Shown here: one piece after another, positions 40,010 to 50,098 of the stretch | Layout of the letters: each line of letters opens with the position of its first letter | How positions within the stretch are numbered: the stretch's first letter is position 1 | From: Rhodoferax sp. | GTDB taxonomy: Bacteria > Pseudomonadota > Gammaproteobacteria > Burkholderiales > Burkholderiaceae_C | Length of the DNA: 52,376 bases | Direction: 5' to 3' | NCBI GenBank assembly: GCA_024236015.1 | Contig: JACKLK010000018.1 | Span: 1 to 52,376, forward strand | The notes under the pieces: model-generated | Told to the model about the DNA's origin: nothing | The model's database searches: none | What the model saw: the letters and a program-made list of their open reading frames with translations, nothing else | Program-made: the position numbers and the translations under genes

Positions 40010-41236
40010 ATGGATTTCGAGTTCACCCAGGAAGAGGAAGCCCTGCGCTCGCAGGTGCAGGCCTTCATCAAGGACAACCTGACGCCGGAGGTGCTCGCCG
40101 ACCTCGCCGGCGGCAAGCGCGGACGCGGCTTCGGTCCGCGCGCCAAGGGCATCTTCGAGAAGATCGCCGACCGTGGCTGGAACGCCATCGCCTGGCCCAA
40201 GGCCTACGGCGGCCAGGGCGGCAGCCGCATCACGCAGTTCCTCGTCGAGGAGGAGTTCTACCGCGCGGCGCAGGTGGTGATCGGTGGCGGCGGCACCGGG
40301 ACGCCGGCCGTGCTCGCCTCGGGCACAGAGGAGCAGAAGCAGTACTACGTGCCCCGCGCCATCCGGCGCGAGATCATCTTCTGCCAAGGCTACAGCGAGC
40401 CGCAATGCGGCACCGACCTCGCGGGCGTGCGCTGCCGCGCCACGCGCGTGGGCACCGGCGCCGACGCGCACTACGTGGTCAACGGGCAGAAGGTCTTCAC
40501 GACCAACGCGCAGGTGGCCACTCATGTCTTCCTGCTGGTGCGCACCGACCCGGAGTCGAGGCGCCACGCCGGCCTGTCGATCCTGCTGGTGCCGATGGAC
40601 ACGCCGGGCATCACGATCCGGCCGATGTACACGATCCAGAACAACCCCGGCGGCCCGCCCGGCACGACCTACGGCGAGGAGCGGACCAACGAGGTCTTCT
40701 TCGACGACGTGAAGGTCCCCGTGTCGTGCCTCCTCGGCCAGGAAGGCGACGGCTGGGCGGTGTCGCAGCGCGGCCTGAACCTGGACCGGGTGGGCGCCTG
40801 GCGCTACCTCATCTCGATCAAGCGCGACGAGGATTTCGCCAACTGGCTGAAGTCGGACGATCCGCGCGCGGCGGACCTGCGGGACGACGAGGCCGTGCGC
40901 GACAAGGTCGCCGAGCTCTGGATCGAGGCGCAGCTGTGCCGGCTCATGACGATGCGCAGCATGAGCATCGAGCAGCGCGGCGAAGGCTTCACCTACGAGG
41001 GCGCGGCGGAGAAGGTCTTCGCGCCCGAGCACGGCGTGCGGACGACGGAGGCGATCGCGCAGCTGCTCGGGCCGCATGCGCAGCTGCTGAACGGCTCACC
41101 GGGCAACGTCCAGGACGGCCTGTATGCGCACAACCTGCTGTCCGCCTTCCAGTCCACCGTGAACCACGGCAGCGTCCAGGTGATGCGCGACCAGATCGCG
41201 CGCAAGGGCCTGGACCTGCCCAAGCCGCGCAAGTAA
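40010..41236 (+). CDS. Acyl-CoA dehydrogenase, large-subunit type (PimC-like)
   Basis: A 408-residue acyl-CoA dehydrogenase: P-K-A-Y-G-G-Q-G-G (63-71), S-E-P-Q-C-G-T-D (127-134), F-T-T-N-A-Q. The usual C-terminal E-G-[TS] catalytic motif is absent; the C-terminus instead reads A-F-Q-S-T-V-N-H-G-S. It has an insertion with G-G-P-P-G-T-T-Y-G-E seen in heteromeric enzymes. With the next gene it resembles the PimC/PimD or steroid FadE pairs that work as alpha2beta2 complexes. Electron acceptor: ETF. Confidence 0.86.
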   Translation: MDFEFTQEEEALRSQVQAFIKDNLTPEVLADLAGGKRGRGFGPRAKGIFEKIADRGWNAIAWPKAYGGQGGSRITQFLVEEEFYRAAQVVIGGGGTGTPAVLASGTEEQKQYYVPRAIRREIIFCQGYSEPQCGTDLAGVRCRATRVGTGADAHYVVNGQKVFTTNAQVATHVFLLVRTDPESRRHAGLSILLVPMDTPGITIRPMYTIQNNPGGPPGTTYGEERTNEVFFDDVKVPVSCLLGQEGDGWAVSQRGLNLDRVGAWRYLISIKRDEDFANWLKSDDPRAADLRDDEAVRDKVAELWIEAQLCRLMTMRSMSIEQRGEGFTYEGAAEKVFAPEHGVRTTEAIAQLLGPHAQLLNGSPGNVQDGLYAHNLLSAFQSTVNHGSVQVMRDQIARKGLDLPKPRK

Positions 41237-41264
41237 CACCACCCCCGACACAAGAGCATCACCC

Positions 41265-42422
41265 GTGGACCTGCTACTCGACGACCAGGAACGACTCATC
41301 CAGGAAACGGCGCGCGGATTCTTCGCGGCCGAATCGACGCCGGCGACGGTGCGCGCCGCGGAAGAGGATCCGCGCAAGTACTCGCCGGAACTCTGGCGCA
41401 AGGTGGGCGAACTGGGCTGGCTCGGCGTGAGCCTGCCGGAAAGCTGCGGCGGCCAGGCGCTGCCGCTGACCTACGCCGGCCTCCTGCTGGAGGAAGCCGG
41501 GCGCCACGCCGCGCCGGCGCCGCTGCACAGCACCATGGCGGCGGCGCTCGCGCTGGCGCGCCATGACAGCGAGCGTTTCTCCGGCCTCCTGGCCCAGGTG
41601 GCCTCGGCGCAGGTCATCCTGACGTTCGCCGTGCAAGGCGCGGACGGCGCGTGGTCGTTTGAAGGGACGGGCCTCGACGGCAACCGCGAAGGCAAGGGCG
41701 TCGTGCTGAACGGCGTGCGCTCCTTCGTCGACAACTTCCGCATCGCGCACCGGTGCCTGGCGCTATACCGCGACCCGGACGGGGGCGTGGCGGCGGCGCT
41801 GGTGGACCCGGCGGCGCCGGGCGTGCGGTGCACCGACCTCGTGACCACGGCCAAGGACTCCCAAGCCACGGTGCGCTTCGACAACGTCTTCGTCGCCGAA
41901 GCCGACATCGTGGCGGACGGCGACGCGGCCCGGCGGCTGGCGGGCGACCTGTGCGACCTGGCCGCGGCGCTGATGACCTCGCAACTGGCCGGTGCAGCCC
42001 GCCGCGACATGGAATTCGCCGTCGAGTACGCGAAGCAGCGCGAGGCCTTCGGCCAGCCGATCGGAGCCTTCCAGGCGATCCAGCACATGGCGGCCGACAT
42101 GCTGATCGCGGTCGACGGCGCGGAACTGCTGTCGCGCGAGGCGCTGTGGCGCCTGGACCAGGGCCTGCCCGCCTCGATCGAGGTCTCGCAGGCCAAGGCC
42201 TTCGCCAGCGACCGCTGCATCTTCGTCGCGCGCTCGGCCCAGCAGATCCACGGTGGCCTCGGCTTCATGATGGAGTGCGACCTGCAGCTGTGGTACCGGC
42301 GGATCGCCGCGTACAGCCTGCGCTGCGGGTCGGTGCGGGAGCACCGGCGGCGCGTGGCGGCCGCGCTGCTGGACCAGGCGGGGAAGGTGCGGCTGGGGGC
42401 GACCCAGCGCGCGCCCGACTGA
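41265..42422 (+). CDS. Acyl-CoA dehydrogenase, small-subunit type (PimD-like)
   Basis: A 385-residue dehydrogenase: L-G-W-L-G-V-S-L-P-E-S-C-G-G (46-59), R-E-A-F-G-Q-P-I-G (260s), Q-Q-I-H-G-G-L-G-F. It also lacks the E-G-[TS] motif near the C-terminus (R-R-I-A-A-Y-S-L-R-C-G instead). The start is a GTG at 41265. Two adjacent degenerate-looking dehydrogenases argue for one heteromeric enzyme on a bulky or dicarboxylic acyl-CoA. Confidence 0.86.
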   Translation: MDLLLDDQERLIQETARGFFAAESTPATVRAAEEDPRKYSPELWRKVGELGWLGVSLPESCGGQALPLTYAGLLLEEAGRHAAPAPLHSTMAAALALARHDSERFSGLLAQVASAQVILTFAVQGADGAWSFEGTGLDGNREGKGVVLNGVRSFVDNFRIAHRCLALYRDPDGGVAAALVDPAAPGVRCTDLVTTAKDSQATVRFDNVFVAEADIVADGDAARRLAGDLCDLAAALMTSQLAGAARRDMEFAVEYAKQREAFGQPIGAFQAIQHMAADMLIAVDGAELLSREALWRLDQGLPASIEVSQAKAFASDRCIFVARSAQQIHGGLGFMMECDLQLWYRRIAAYSLRCGSVREHRRRVAAALLDQAGKVRLGATQRAPD

Positions 42423-42423
42423 G

Positions 42424-43029
42424 ATGGAACCGCAGCCGGGATTCCTGCCGGATCACGAGGCCGTCCCGCGCGAGCCGGTCCACACGCGCCACGTGGTGAG
42501 CCGGGGCTACCTGTGGGCCGATGGCCTGTGGGACATCGAATCCGAGATCACGGACACCAAGGACTATCCCATGACGAACCTGGACGGCCGGCACGTTCCG
42601 GTCGGCGAGGCCGTCCACCGCATGCAGGTGCGGCTGACGCTGGACGATGCGATGAAGGTCCATGCCGCGGTGTCCGCGATGCCGGGCACGCCCTTTCCCG
42701 AATGCCCGGCCGCCGCCGCGCCGGTTGCCGGCCTGGTGGGCGCCACCATCGGGCCGGGCTGGCGCAAGACCATCGATGCCGCGATGGGCGGCGTGCAGGG
42801 ATGCACGCACCTGCGCGAGCTGCTCGCCGCCATGGCCACGGTCGCCTTCCAGACCATCCCGAACTACCGCAAACACCAGCAAAGGCAGCTCGGACTGCCC
42901 GATCCGAACGCGGGCCAGCCCGGGCACCAGTTCGGCAAGTGCCTGGGCTGGGACCCCTACGGCCCCGTGGTGGCGCGGGTCGCGCCGAAGTTCATCGGCT
43001 TCACCCGCGGCGCGGTCAAGGCGGAGTGA
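42424..43029 (+). CDS. DUF2889 domain protein
   Basis: A 201-residue protein of the DUF2889 family: H-T-R-H-V-V-S-R-G-Y-L-W-A-D-G-L-W-D-I-E at 21-40 and C-T-H-L-R-E-L-L near residue 126 are conserved features. Function is unknown; members recur beside acyl-CoA dehydrogenases and hydratases in aromatic or steroid clusters. It starts one base after the dehydrogenase stop and overlaps the convergent LysR gene by 14 bases. Confidence 0.85.
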   Translation: MEPQPGFLPDHEAVPREPVHTRHVVSRGYLWADGLWDIESEITDTKDYPMTNLDGRHVPVGEAVHRMQVRLTLDDAMKVHAAVSAMPGTPFPECPAAAAPVAGLVGATIGPGWRKTIDAAMGGVQGCTHLRELLAAMATVAFQTIPNYRKHQQRQLGLPDPNAGQPGHQFGKCLGWDPYGPVVARVAPKFIGFTRGAVKAE

Positions 43030-43945
43030 TGGCCGGGTGTCCCGGCAGGGTGGTGCCCTCGGACACCTCGATCAGCAGTTCGCGGAATCGCTTCGCCACG
43101 GGGGATTCGGTTTGCGCATGAGTGGCCACTGCGATCGCGACGTCGAGGCGTTCGTTCGCGCCGGTGAACGCCTTGAAGGCCAGTCCCATCGACGCCTGGG
43201 CCTGGCTGGCCGACGGGACCAGTGCCACTCCCAGGCCGCTTTCGACGAGGCTGAGCAGGGTCTGCACCTGCACGGCCTCCTGCACGATGCGCGGCGCGAA
43301 GCCCGCGGCCTGGCAAACGGAAAGCACCTGCGCGCGCAGGTTCAGGGCGGCCGGCGCCGCATAGATGACGAAGGGCTGCTCCGCCAGGTCCCGCACGGCC
43401 AGCCGCCGGCGTTCGGCCAGCGGGCTGCCGCGCGGCAGCGCCGCCACCAGCTGGTCGTGTTCCACCGGCAGCAGGTGCGCGGAGGTCGATTCGATCAGCG
43501 GGTAGCGCACCAGGCCGACGTCGAGCTCGCCGGCCTCCACGGCGCGCAGCGCGTCCCGCGTCGAGGTCTCGCGCAGCTCGAGCACCACGCGGGGGTAGCG
43601 CTCCCTGAACGCCGGCAGCACCCTGGGAAAAAGCGTGTAGGTCGCCGATCCGATGAAGCCGATCCGCAGCAGGCCCCCGACGCCCACCGCCGCTTCCGTG
43701 GCCGACTTGCGAGCCTCGCCGGCGTGGAACACCGCCTGGCGCGCATGCGCCAGCATGGCCGCGCCGGCCGGCGTGAGCCGAACGCCCCGCCGCTCGCGAA
43801 GGAAGAGGGGAGTGCCGAGGTCTTCCTCCAGGCGCTTGATGGAGACCGAGAGCGGCGGTTGCGCCATGTGGAGGCCCTCGGCGGCCTTGCGGAAGTTCAG
43901 CGCATCCGCGACGGCCAGGAAGTGCCGGAGCTGTCTCAGATTCAT
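43016..43945 (-). CDS. LysR-family transcriptional regulator
   Basis: A 309-residue regulator starting at the ATG at 43945 (M-N-L-R-Q-L-R-H-F-L-A-V-A). The helix-turn-helix includes L-N-F-R-K-A-A-E-G-L-H-M-A-Q-P-P-L-S; the co-inducer domain begins near residue 90 with L-R-I-G-F-I-G-S-A. This is the CbbR/BenM-like subgroup that commonly controls divergent catabolic operons. It is divergent from the operon at 44056, so it is probably its activator. A longer upstream frame lacks family similarity. Confidence 0.9.
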   Translation of the reverse strand: MNLRQLRHFLAVADALNFRKAAEGLHMAQPPLSVSIKRLEEDLGTPLFLRERRGVRLTPAGAAMLAHARQAVFHAGEARKSATEAAVGVGGLLRIGFIGSATYTLFPRVLPAFRERYPRVVLELRETSTRDALRAVEAGELDVGLVRYPLIESTSAHLLPVEHDQLVAALPRGSPLAERRRLAVRDLAEQPFVIYAAPAALNLRAQVLSVCQAAGFAPRIVQEAVQVQTLLSLVESGLGVALVPSASQAQASMGLAFKAFTGANERLDVAIAVATHAQTESPVAKRFRELLIEVSEGTTLPGHPAITPP

Positions 43946-43981
43946 CGACGAAAAGGATATCACCGGACCGCGAATCCGGTA

Positions 43982-44011
43982 TTGGACCGCTATGGCTGGA
44001 CTTCCTATAGT
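43982..44011 (+). promoter_or_regulatory. Putative promoter of the acyl-CoA dehydrogenase/ETF operon
   Basis: TTGGAC (43982-43987) and TATAGT (44006-44011) with an 18-bp spacer in the 110-bp gap between the LysR and dehydrogenase genes. LysR sites are expected just upstream (43946-43981), but I see no decisive T-N11-A palindrome. Confidence 0.5.
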
Positions 44012-44055
44012 CAAACGCCCTGATCGCCGGGTGACCCGGCTCGAATGGAGACAAC

Positions 44056-45210
44056 ATGGAAACGGAACGTGAGGAGACCCTGGCTCTCCTCGTCGAGGCT
44101 TGCCGCCGCTTCGCGCGCGAGGTCCTCGTCCCCGCGGAAGTCGCGGTGCAGCAGACCCAGGAGATCCCGGCCCACGTCGTTCGCGGCCTGCGCGAGCTCG
44201 GCCTCTTCGGCATGACGGTGCCGGAGGAATACGGCGGCCTCGGGCTGAACGCCTTCGAGGAAACGAGCCTCGTCACCGAGATCTGCTACGCGCAGCCGGC
44301 ATTCCGCTCGTTCTTCGGCACCACCAACGGCGTCGGCACGCTCGGCATCATCAATTTCGGCACCGAGGCGCAGAAGCTCAGGTACCTGCCCAGGCTCGCG
44401 AGCGGCGAGATGATGGCGTCCTTCGCGCTGACCGAGCCCGACTCGGGCTCCGATGCCGCGTCGCTGCAGACCCGGGCGGTCCGCGACGGCGACCACTGGG
44501 TCATCAACGGCACCAAGCGCTTCATCACGAACGCGATCCACGCCGGGGTCTTCACCGTCTTCGCACGGACCGGTCCCAAGGAGCTGGGCGCGAACGGCAT
44601 CTCGGCGTTCCTGGTCGACCGCGACACGCCCGGGCTGTCGGTGTCGAAGCCGTACGAGAAGATGGGCTTCGCCGGCTCGCACGAATCGGACGTCATCTTC
44701 GAGGACGCGCGCGTGCCGGCCAGTGCGATGCTGGGCCCGGAGGGGACCGGCTTCAAGAACGCGATGCGATCGCTCGACCACGCGCGGCTGCACATGGCGG
44801 CGGTGGCCAGCGGGCTTTGCCAGCGACTCATCGACGAGGGGCTACGCTATGCGACCGAACGCAAGCAGTTCGGCCAGCCGATCGCCAAGTTCCAGCTCAT
44901 CCAGGCCATGCTGGCCGACAGCCAGGCCGAGGCGCTGGCGGCGCGCGCGATGATCGAGCGCGCCGCCCGGGACATGGACAGCGGCAGGAAGATCACGAAG
45001 GAAGCGGCATGCTGCAAGTACTTCGCGACCGAGGCGGCCGGGCGCATCGCCGACCGCATGCTGCAGATTCACGGCGGCAACGGCTACATCAAGGAGTACC
45101 CGATCGAGCGGCTCTACCGCGACGTGCGCCTGCTGCGCATCTACGAGGGCACGAGCCAGATCCTGCAGCTGATCACCGCCCGCGAGATGCTGCGCGAGTT
45201 CGGCGCCTGA
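44056..45210 (+). CDS. Acyl-CoA dehydrogenase
   Basis: A 384-residue canonical enzyme: L-T-E-P-D-S-G-S-D (125-133), F-I-T-N-A (156-160), Q-I-H-G-G-N-G-Y and the catalytic glutamate E364 in I-Y-E-G-T-S-Q-I. Unlike the pair at 40010-42422, all expected residues are present. GGAG precedes the ATG. It opens an operon with a CoA-transferase and its own ETF. Confidence 0.93.
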   Translation: METEREETLALLVEACRRFAREVLVPAEVAVQQTQEIPAHVVRGLRELGLFGMTVPEEYGGLGLNAFEETSLVTEICYAQPAFRSFFGTTNGVGTLGIINFGTEAQKLRYLPRLASGEMMASFALTEPDSGSDAASLQTRAVRDGDHWVINGTKRFITNAIHAGVFTVFARTGPKELGANGISAFLVDRDTPGLSVSKPYEKMGFAGSHESDVIFEDARVPASAMLGPEGTGFKNAMRSLDHARLHMAAVASGLCQRLIDEGLRYATERKQFGQPIAKFQLIQAMLADSQAEALAARAMIERAARDMDSGRKITKEAACCKYFATEAAGRIADRMLQIHGGNGYIKEYPIERLYRDVRLLRIYEGTSQILQLITAREMLREFGA

Positions 45211-45224
45211 GAAGGGGACGGGCG

Positions 45225-46463
45225 ATGAGCGGTCCCCTCTGCGGCATCCGCGTGATCGACCTGACGTCGGTCGTGATGGGGCCTTATGCGAGTTCCGTGC
45301 TGGCCGACTACGGCGCCGACGTCATCAAGATCGAGCCGCCGGACGGCGACGTCATGCGCAAGTCCGGGCCGATGAAGAAGCCCGACATGGGCCACTTCTA
45401 CCTGGCGCTGGGACGCAACAAGCGCTCGGTGGCGCTGGACCTGAAGAATCCCGCCGCGCTGGCGGTCCTGCTGCGCATGGCGAAGGACGCGGACGTGCTG
45501 GTGTACAACATCCGGCCGCAGGCGATGGCCCGCCTGGGACTGGGGTACGAGCGGCTGCACGAGATCAACCCGCGCCTGGTCTATGCCGGCGCCTATGGCT
45601 TCAGCCAGAAGGGCCCGTACGCGGCCAAGCCCGCCTACGACGACCTCATCCAGGGCATGTGCGGCATTCCGTGGCTGTCGCAGGAAGCCGGCGCCGACCG
45701 GCCCCGCTACGCGCCCATGGTGCTGGTGGACCGCATGGCGGGGCTGCAGCTGTGCACCGCGATCACGAGCGCGCTCGTCTACCGCGAGCGCACCGGCAAG
45801 GGCCAGAAGGTGGACGTGCCGATGTTCGAGGGCATGCTGTCGGTGATGCTGGGCGAACACCTCGCGGGCTCGCAATTCAGCCCGCCGAAGGGGCCGCCGG
45901 GCTACCAGCGCAGCCTCGCGCACGACCGCAGGCCCTATGCCACGCTCGACGGCCACATCTGCGTCCTCGTCTACAACGACAAGCACTGGCGCGCGTTCTT
46001 CTCGGTGATCGGCAAGCCCGAGATCTTCGAGACCGACGCGCGCTTCCAGAGCCAGAGCCAGCGCCTGGAGAACATCGATCACGTGTACGGCTTCCTGAGC
46101 GACGTCATCGGGACGCGGACGACCGCGTACTGGCTGGAGGTCTTCGACAAGGCCGACATCCCGGCGGCCCGCATGTACGCGATCCAGGACATCCTTGCGG
46201 ACGAGCATGTGCGGGCCACCGGCTTCGTGCGCAAGGTCGACCACCCGACGCAGGGTGAGCTGCAGATCACGGCCATCCCCACCGAATGGTCCGAATCGGT
46301 GCCGGAGAACCGGCTCCACGCGCCGGATCTCGGCGAGAACACGCGCGAAGTCCTGGCCGAGTTCGGTTATTCGGAGGCGGAGATCGACCAGCTGCACGCC
46401 AGCGGCGCGGCCGGCGCGCCCTCCCGCATCGCAAATCCAATCCCTATCGAAGGAAACGCATGA
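45225..46463 (+). CDS. CaiB/BaiF family III CoA-transferase
   Basis: A 412-residue class III CoA-transferase: G-I-R-V-I-D-L-T-S (7-15), A-D-Y-G-A-D-V-I-K-I-E (27-37); the catalytic aspartate is expected at D139 in P-A-Y-D-D-L-I-Q. Its overall pattern is close to the 27380 protein (both have N-K-R-x-V-x-L-D-L and R-M-x-G), suggesting they act on related acids. The stop overlaps the etfB start. Confidence 0.9.
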   Translation: MSGPLCGIRVIDLTSVVMGPYASSVLADYGADVIKIEPPDGDVMRKSGPMKKPDMGHFYLALGRNKRSVALDLKNPAALAVLLRMAKDADVLVYNIRPQAMARLGLGYERLHEINPRLVYAGAYGFSQKGPYAAKPAYDDLIQGMCGIPWLSQEAGADRPRYAPMVLVDRMAGLQLCTAITSALVYRERTGKGQKVDVPMFEGMLSVMLGEHLAGSQFSPPKGPPGYQRSLAHDRRPYATLDGHICVLVYNDKHWRAFFSVIGKPEIFETDARFQSQSQRLENIDHVYGFLSDVIGTRTTAYWLEVFDKADIPAARMYAIQDILADEHVRATGFVRKVDHPTQGELQITAIPTEWSESVPENRLHAPDLGENTREVLAEFGYSEAEIDQLHASGAAGAPSRIANPIPIEGNA

Positions 46464-47209
46464 AGGTTCTCGTCCCGGTCAAGCGGGTGGTCGACTACAA
46501 CGTGAAAGTCCGGGTCAAGTCGGACAACACGGGTGTGGACATCGCCAACGTCAAGATGAGCATGAACCCGTTCGACGAGATCGCGGTCGAGGAGGCGGTC
46601 CGCCTGAAAGAGAAGGGCGTGGCCACCGAGGTGATCGCCGTGTCCTGCGGCGTGCAGCAGTGCCAGGAGACCCTGCGCACCGCCATGGCCATCGGGGCCG
46701 ATCGCGCCATCCTGGTCCAGACCGACGAGGAGCTGCAGCCGCTGGCCGTGGCCAAGCTGCTCAAGGCGCTGGTCGACAAGGAGCAGCCCGGCCTGGTGAT
46801 CCTGGGCAAGCAGGCGATCGACGACGACGCCAACCAGACCGGCCAGATGCTGGCGGCCCTGGCCGACCTGCCGCAGGCGACGTTCGCCTCCAAGGTGGAG
46901 ATCGCCGACGGCAAGGCCAAGGTGACGCGCGAGGTCGACGGCGGCCTGGAGACGATCTCCATCACGCTGCCCGCGGTGGTCACCACCGACCTGCGCCTGA
47001 ACGAGCCGCGCTACGTGACGCTGCCCAACATCATGAAGGCCAAGAAGAAGCAGCTGGACACGGTGACGCCCGCCGACCTGGGCGTGGACGCCAAGCCGCG
47101 CCTGAAGACGCTGAAAGTGACCGAGCCGCCCAAGCGCAGCGCCGGCGTGAAGGTGCCCGACGTGGCCACCCTGGTGCAGAAACTCAAGACCGAAGCGAAG
47201 GTGATCTGA
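46460..47209 (+). CDS. etfB: Electron transfer flavoprotein beta subunit
   Basis: A 249-residue EtfB with the family signature start K-V-L-V-P-V-K-R-V-V-D-Y-N and the AMP-binding region near A-I-G-A-D-R-A-I-L. It forms a heterodimer with EtfA and accepts electrons from acyl-CoA dehydrogenases of this cluster. AAGGAA precedes the ATG, which overlaps the CoA-transferase stop. Confidence 0.95.
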   Translation: MKVLVPVKRVVDYNVKVRVKSDNTGVDIANVKMSMNPFDEIAVEEAVRLKEKGVATEVIAVSCGVQQCQETLRTAMAIGADRAILVQTDEELQPLAVAKLLKALVDKEQPGLVILGKQAIDDDANQTGQMLAALADLPQATFASKVEIADGKAKVTREVDGGLETISITLPAVVTTDLRLNEPRYVTLPNIMKAKKKQLDTVTPADLGVDAKPRLKTLKVTEPPKRSAGVKVPDVATLVQKLKTEAKVI

Positions 47210-47211
47210 AC

Positions 47212-48153
<942 letters not shown>

Positions 48154-48169
48154 ACCGACAGGAGCCCGC

Positions 48170-48943
48170 ATGCAGGCCGACCCGCGTTCCCCGTCAGCCC
48201 ACCGCTTCAAGCTCTTCTGGCAGCCCGGCTGCTCGTCCTGCGTGCGCACCAAGGAGTTCCTGCAAAAGCGCGGCGTCGACTTCGAGTCGGTCAACGTCGC
48301 CGCGAATCCGGAGCGCCTGGCCGAGCTGCGTGCGCTGGGCGCGCGGTCCGTGCCCATCGTGTCCAGCGGCGACACCTACACCCTTTGCCAGTCGATCCAG
48401 GACGTGGCCTCGTTCGTCGGCGTCCCGATGGAGGCGCGCGAGCCGCTTGCCGGCCCGGTGCTCTTCGACAGGCTCCAGAAGGTGCTGGGCGCGGCGATCC
48501 GCTTCACGCTGCAGTTCCCGGTGGCGTCGCTGCGCGAGACCTTCCGCGACCGCAACCGGACGCTCGGCGATACCGCGTTCCACATCTTCCGCGTCGCGGA
48601 GATGGGCCTGGAGACCGGGCAGGGGCATCCGCTGCGACCCGAGGGGTTCGCCCAGAAGGCCCCAGCAGACTGGGGTGGCGAACAGATCGCAGCCTACGGC
48701 CGGGACGTCAGCGCACGCCTGGACCGCTGGTGGGCTTGCGCGGACCCGGCGGTGGCCCACAGGGTGGAGACGTACTATGGCCGCCGGACGATGCATGAAG
48801 TGCTGGAGCGCACCACCTGGCATGCGGCCCAGCACGCGCGCCAGCTCGTGCTGATGCTCGAGGCGCACGGCATCGCCGCGGACCGGCCCCTCACGCCCGC
48901 CGACCTGGCCGGACTGCCGATGCCGGACGATCCCTGGGGTTGA
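48170..48943 (+). CDS. Glutaredoxin-like domain fused to a DinB-like domain
   Basis: A 257-residue two-domain protein. The N-terminal glutaredoxin fold (about 11-90) has a C21-S-S-C24 active site and a cis-proline segment (R-S-V-P-I-V). The C-terminal 150 residues are helical and DinB-like, with histidine-bearing segments H-I-F-R-V-A-E and H-A-A-Q-H-A-R-Q. DinB-fold proteins include thiol-dependent isomerases and transferases, so a built-in thiol-redox partner is suggestive. AGGAG precedes the ATG. It follows etfA by 16 bases, likely in the same operon. Confidence 0.82.
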   Translation: MQADPRSPSAHRFKLFWQPGCSSCVRTKEFLQKRGVDFESVNVAANPERLAELRALGARSVPIVSSGDTYTLCQSIQDVASFVGVPMEAREPLAGPVLFDRLQKVLGAAIRFTLQFPVASLRETFRDRNRTLGDTAFHIFRVAEMGLETGQGHPLRPEGFAQKAPADWGGEQIAAYGRDVSARLDRWWACADPAVAHRVETYYGRRTMHEVLERTTWHAAQHARQLVLMLEAHGIAADRPLTPADLAGLPMPDDPWG

Positions 48944-48981
48944 GCGCCGCACGGCCCCATCGCGCAACAAGGAGACACCGC

Positions 48982-49965
48982 ATGACGATCACTCGAAGGC
49001 AACTGACGCTGGCCGGTTCGCTGGCAGCGCTCGGCGTTCCCGCAGTCCACGCGCAATCCTGGCCACAGAAGCCGATCAGGCTCATCGTGCCCTTCTCTGC
49101 CGGCGGTCCGAGCGACGTGCTGGCGCGCGCATTCGCCAAGCAGCTCGGCGAGGCGCTGGGCCAGCCGGTCGTGGTCGACAACCGGGTCGGCGCCGGCGGT
49201 GCGATCGGGATCGATGCGGCCGTGAAGTCCGCGCCCGACGGCTACACGCTCGGCTTCGCGCATACCGGGACGACGGCCATCAATCCGCACCTGATGGCCA
49301 GGAGTCCCTACGACCCGCTCACGGAGCTTCTTCCCCTCACGCCGATCGTCTCGTACGCGAACGTTCTGATCGTGAATTCCCGGATCCCGGCGACCACGGT
49401 CCAGGAGTTCGTGCAGTGGGCGAAGTCGCATCCGAACGAGGCTTACTTCGCCTCGGGCGGCCTGGGCGCGACCAACCACCTGTCGGGTGAACTGCTGAAG
49501 GCACTCACGGGCATGCCGCTCAAGCATGTCCCCTACCGCGGTAACGGTCCGGCGATGAACGACGTGATCGCCGGAACGGTCGCGTGCATGTTCGACATTC
49601 CCGTGACGGTGGTGCCGCAGCTCAAGGGCGGCCGCGTGCGCGCGTTGGCCATCCTGAGCTCGAGGCGCAGCTCCGTGCTGCCCGACGTGCCGACGCTGCG
49701 CGAAGCCGGGTTCCCCGGCGTCGAGGACGCCGGCAGCGACCTGTGGTTCGGATTGGTCGCACCGCCGGCGCTGCCGCCGGCGGTGGCCGAGCGGCTGCAC
49801 GCGCAGGCGGTGAAGGTCGTCCAGTCGCCGGAGATGAGCGCCGCCATCCGCGAGATGGGCTACGAGCCCTGGACGATGACGCCCGCCGAATTCAAGACCT
49901 TCATCCGGAACGACCATGCGAAGTGGGGCAAGGTGATCAAGGCGGCCGGCCTGCAGCCCCAGTAG
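48982..49965 (+). CDS. Bug/TctC-family periplasmic binding protein
   Basis: A 327-residue receptor. The signal peptide with a twin-arginine-like T-R-R-Q-L-T-L-A-G is cleaved near A-V-H-A at residue 24. The mature start W-P-Q-K-P-I-R-L-I-V-P-F-S-A-G-G-P-S-D is diagnostic, as is H-V-P-Y-R-G-N-G-P-A. AAGGAGA precedes the ATG at 48982. No membrane partner genes are nearby. Confidence 0.92.
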   Translation: MTITRRQLTLAGSLAALGVPAVHAQSWPQKPIRLIVPFSAGGPSDVLARAFAKQLGEALGQPVVVDNRVGAGGAIGIDAAVKSAPDGYTLGFAHTGTTAINPHLMARSPYDPLTELLPLTPIVSYANVLIVNSRIPATTVQEFVQWAKSHPNEAYFASGGLGATNHLSGELLKALTGMPLKHVPYRGNGPAMNDVIAGTVACMFDIPVTVVPQLKGGRVRALAILSSRRSSVLPDVPTLREAGFPGVEDAGSDLWFGLVAPPALPPAVAERLHAQAVKVVQSPEMSAAIREMGYEPWTMTPAEFKTFIRNDHAKWGKVIKAAGLQPQ

Positions 49966-50041
49966 ATTCGCGCCGGCGGCCGCGCATGGCCAGCGGCCAT
50001 GGCCTTGACGCCGCTGCCGCCTTCCGGAAGAATCGGATTGT

Positions 50042-50064
50042 TATGCGAATGTGCAATTCGCATA
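50042..50064. promoter_or_regulatory. Operator-like palindrome, copy C (upstream of Bug gene)
   Basis: TATGCGAAT, spacer GTGCA, ATTCGCATA: perfect nine-base arms, the best of the four copies. It is 35 bases before the ATG at 50099, so the second Bug gene probably has its own regulated promoter (a TTGACG lies at 50003). Confidence 0.82.
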
Positions 50065-50098
50065 GCGAATGATGTCCAAGATCAATTCCGGAGGCAAG

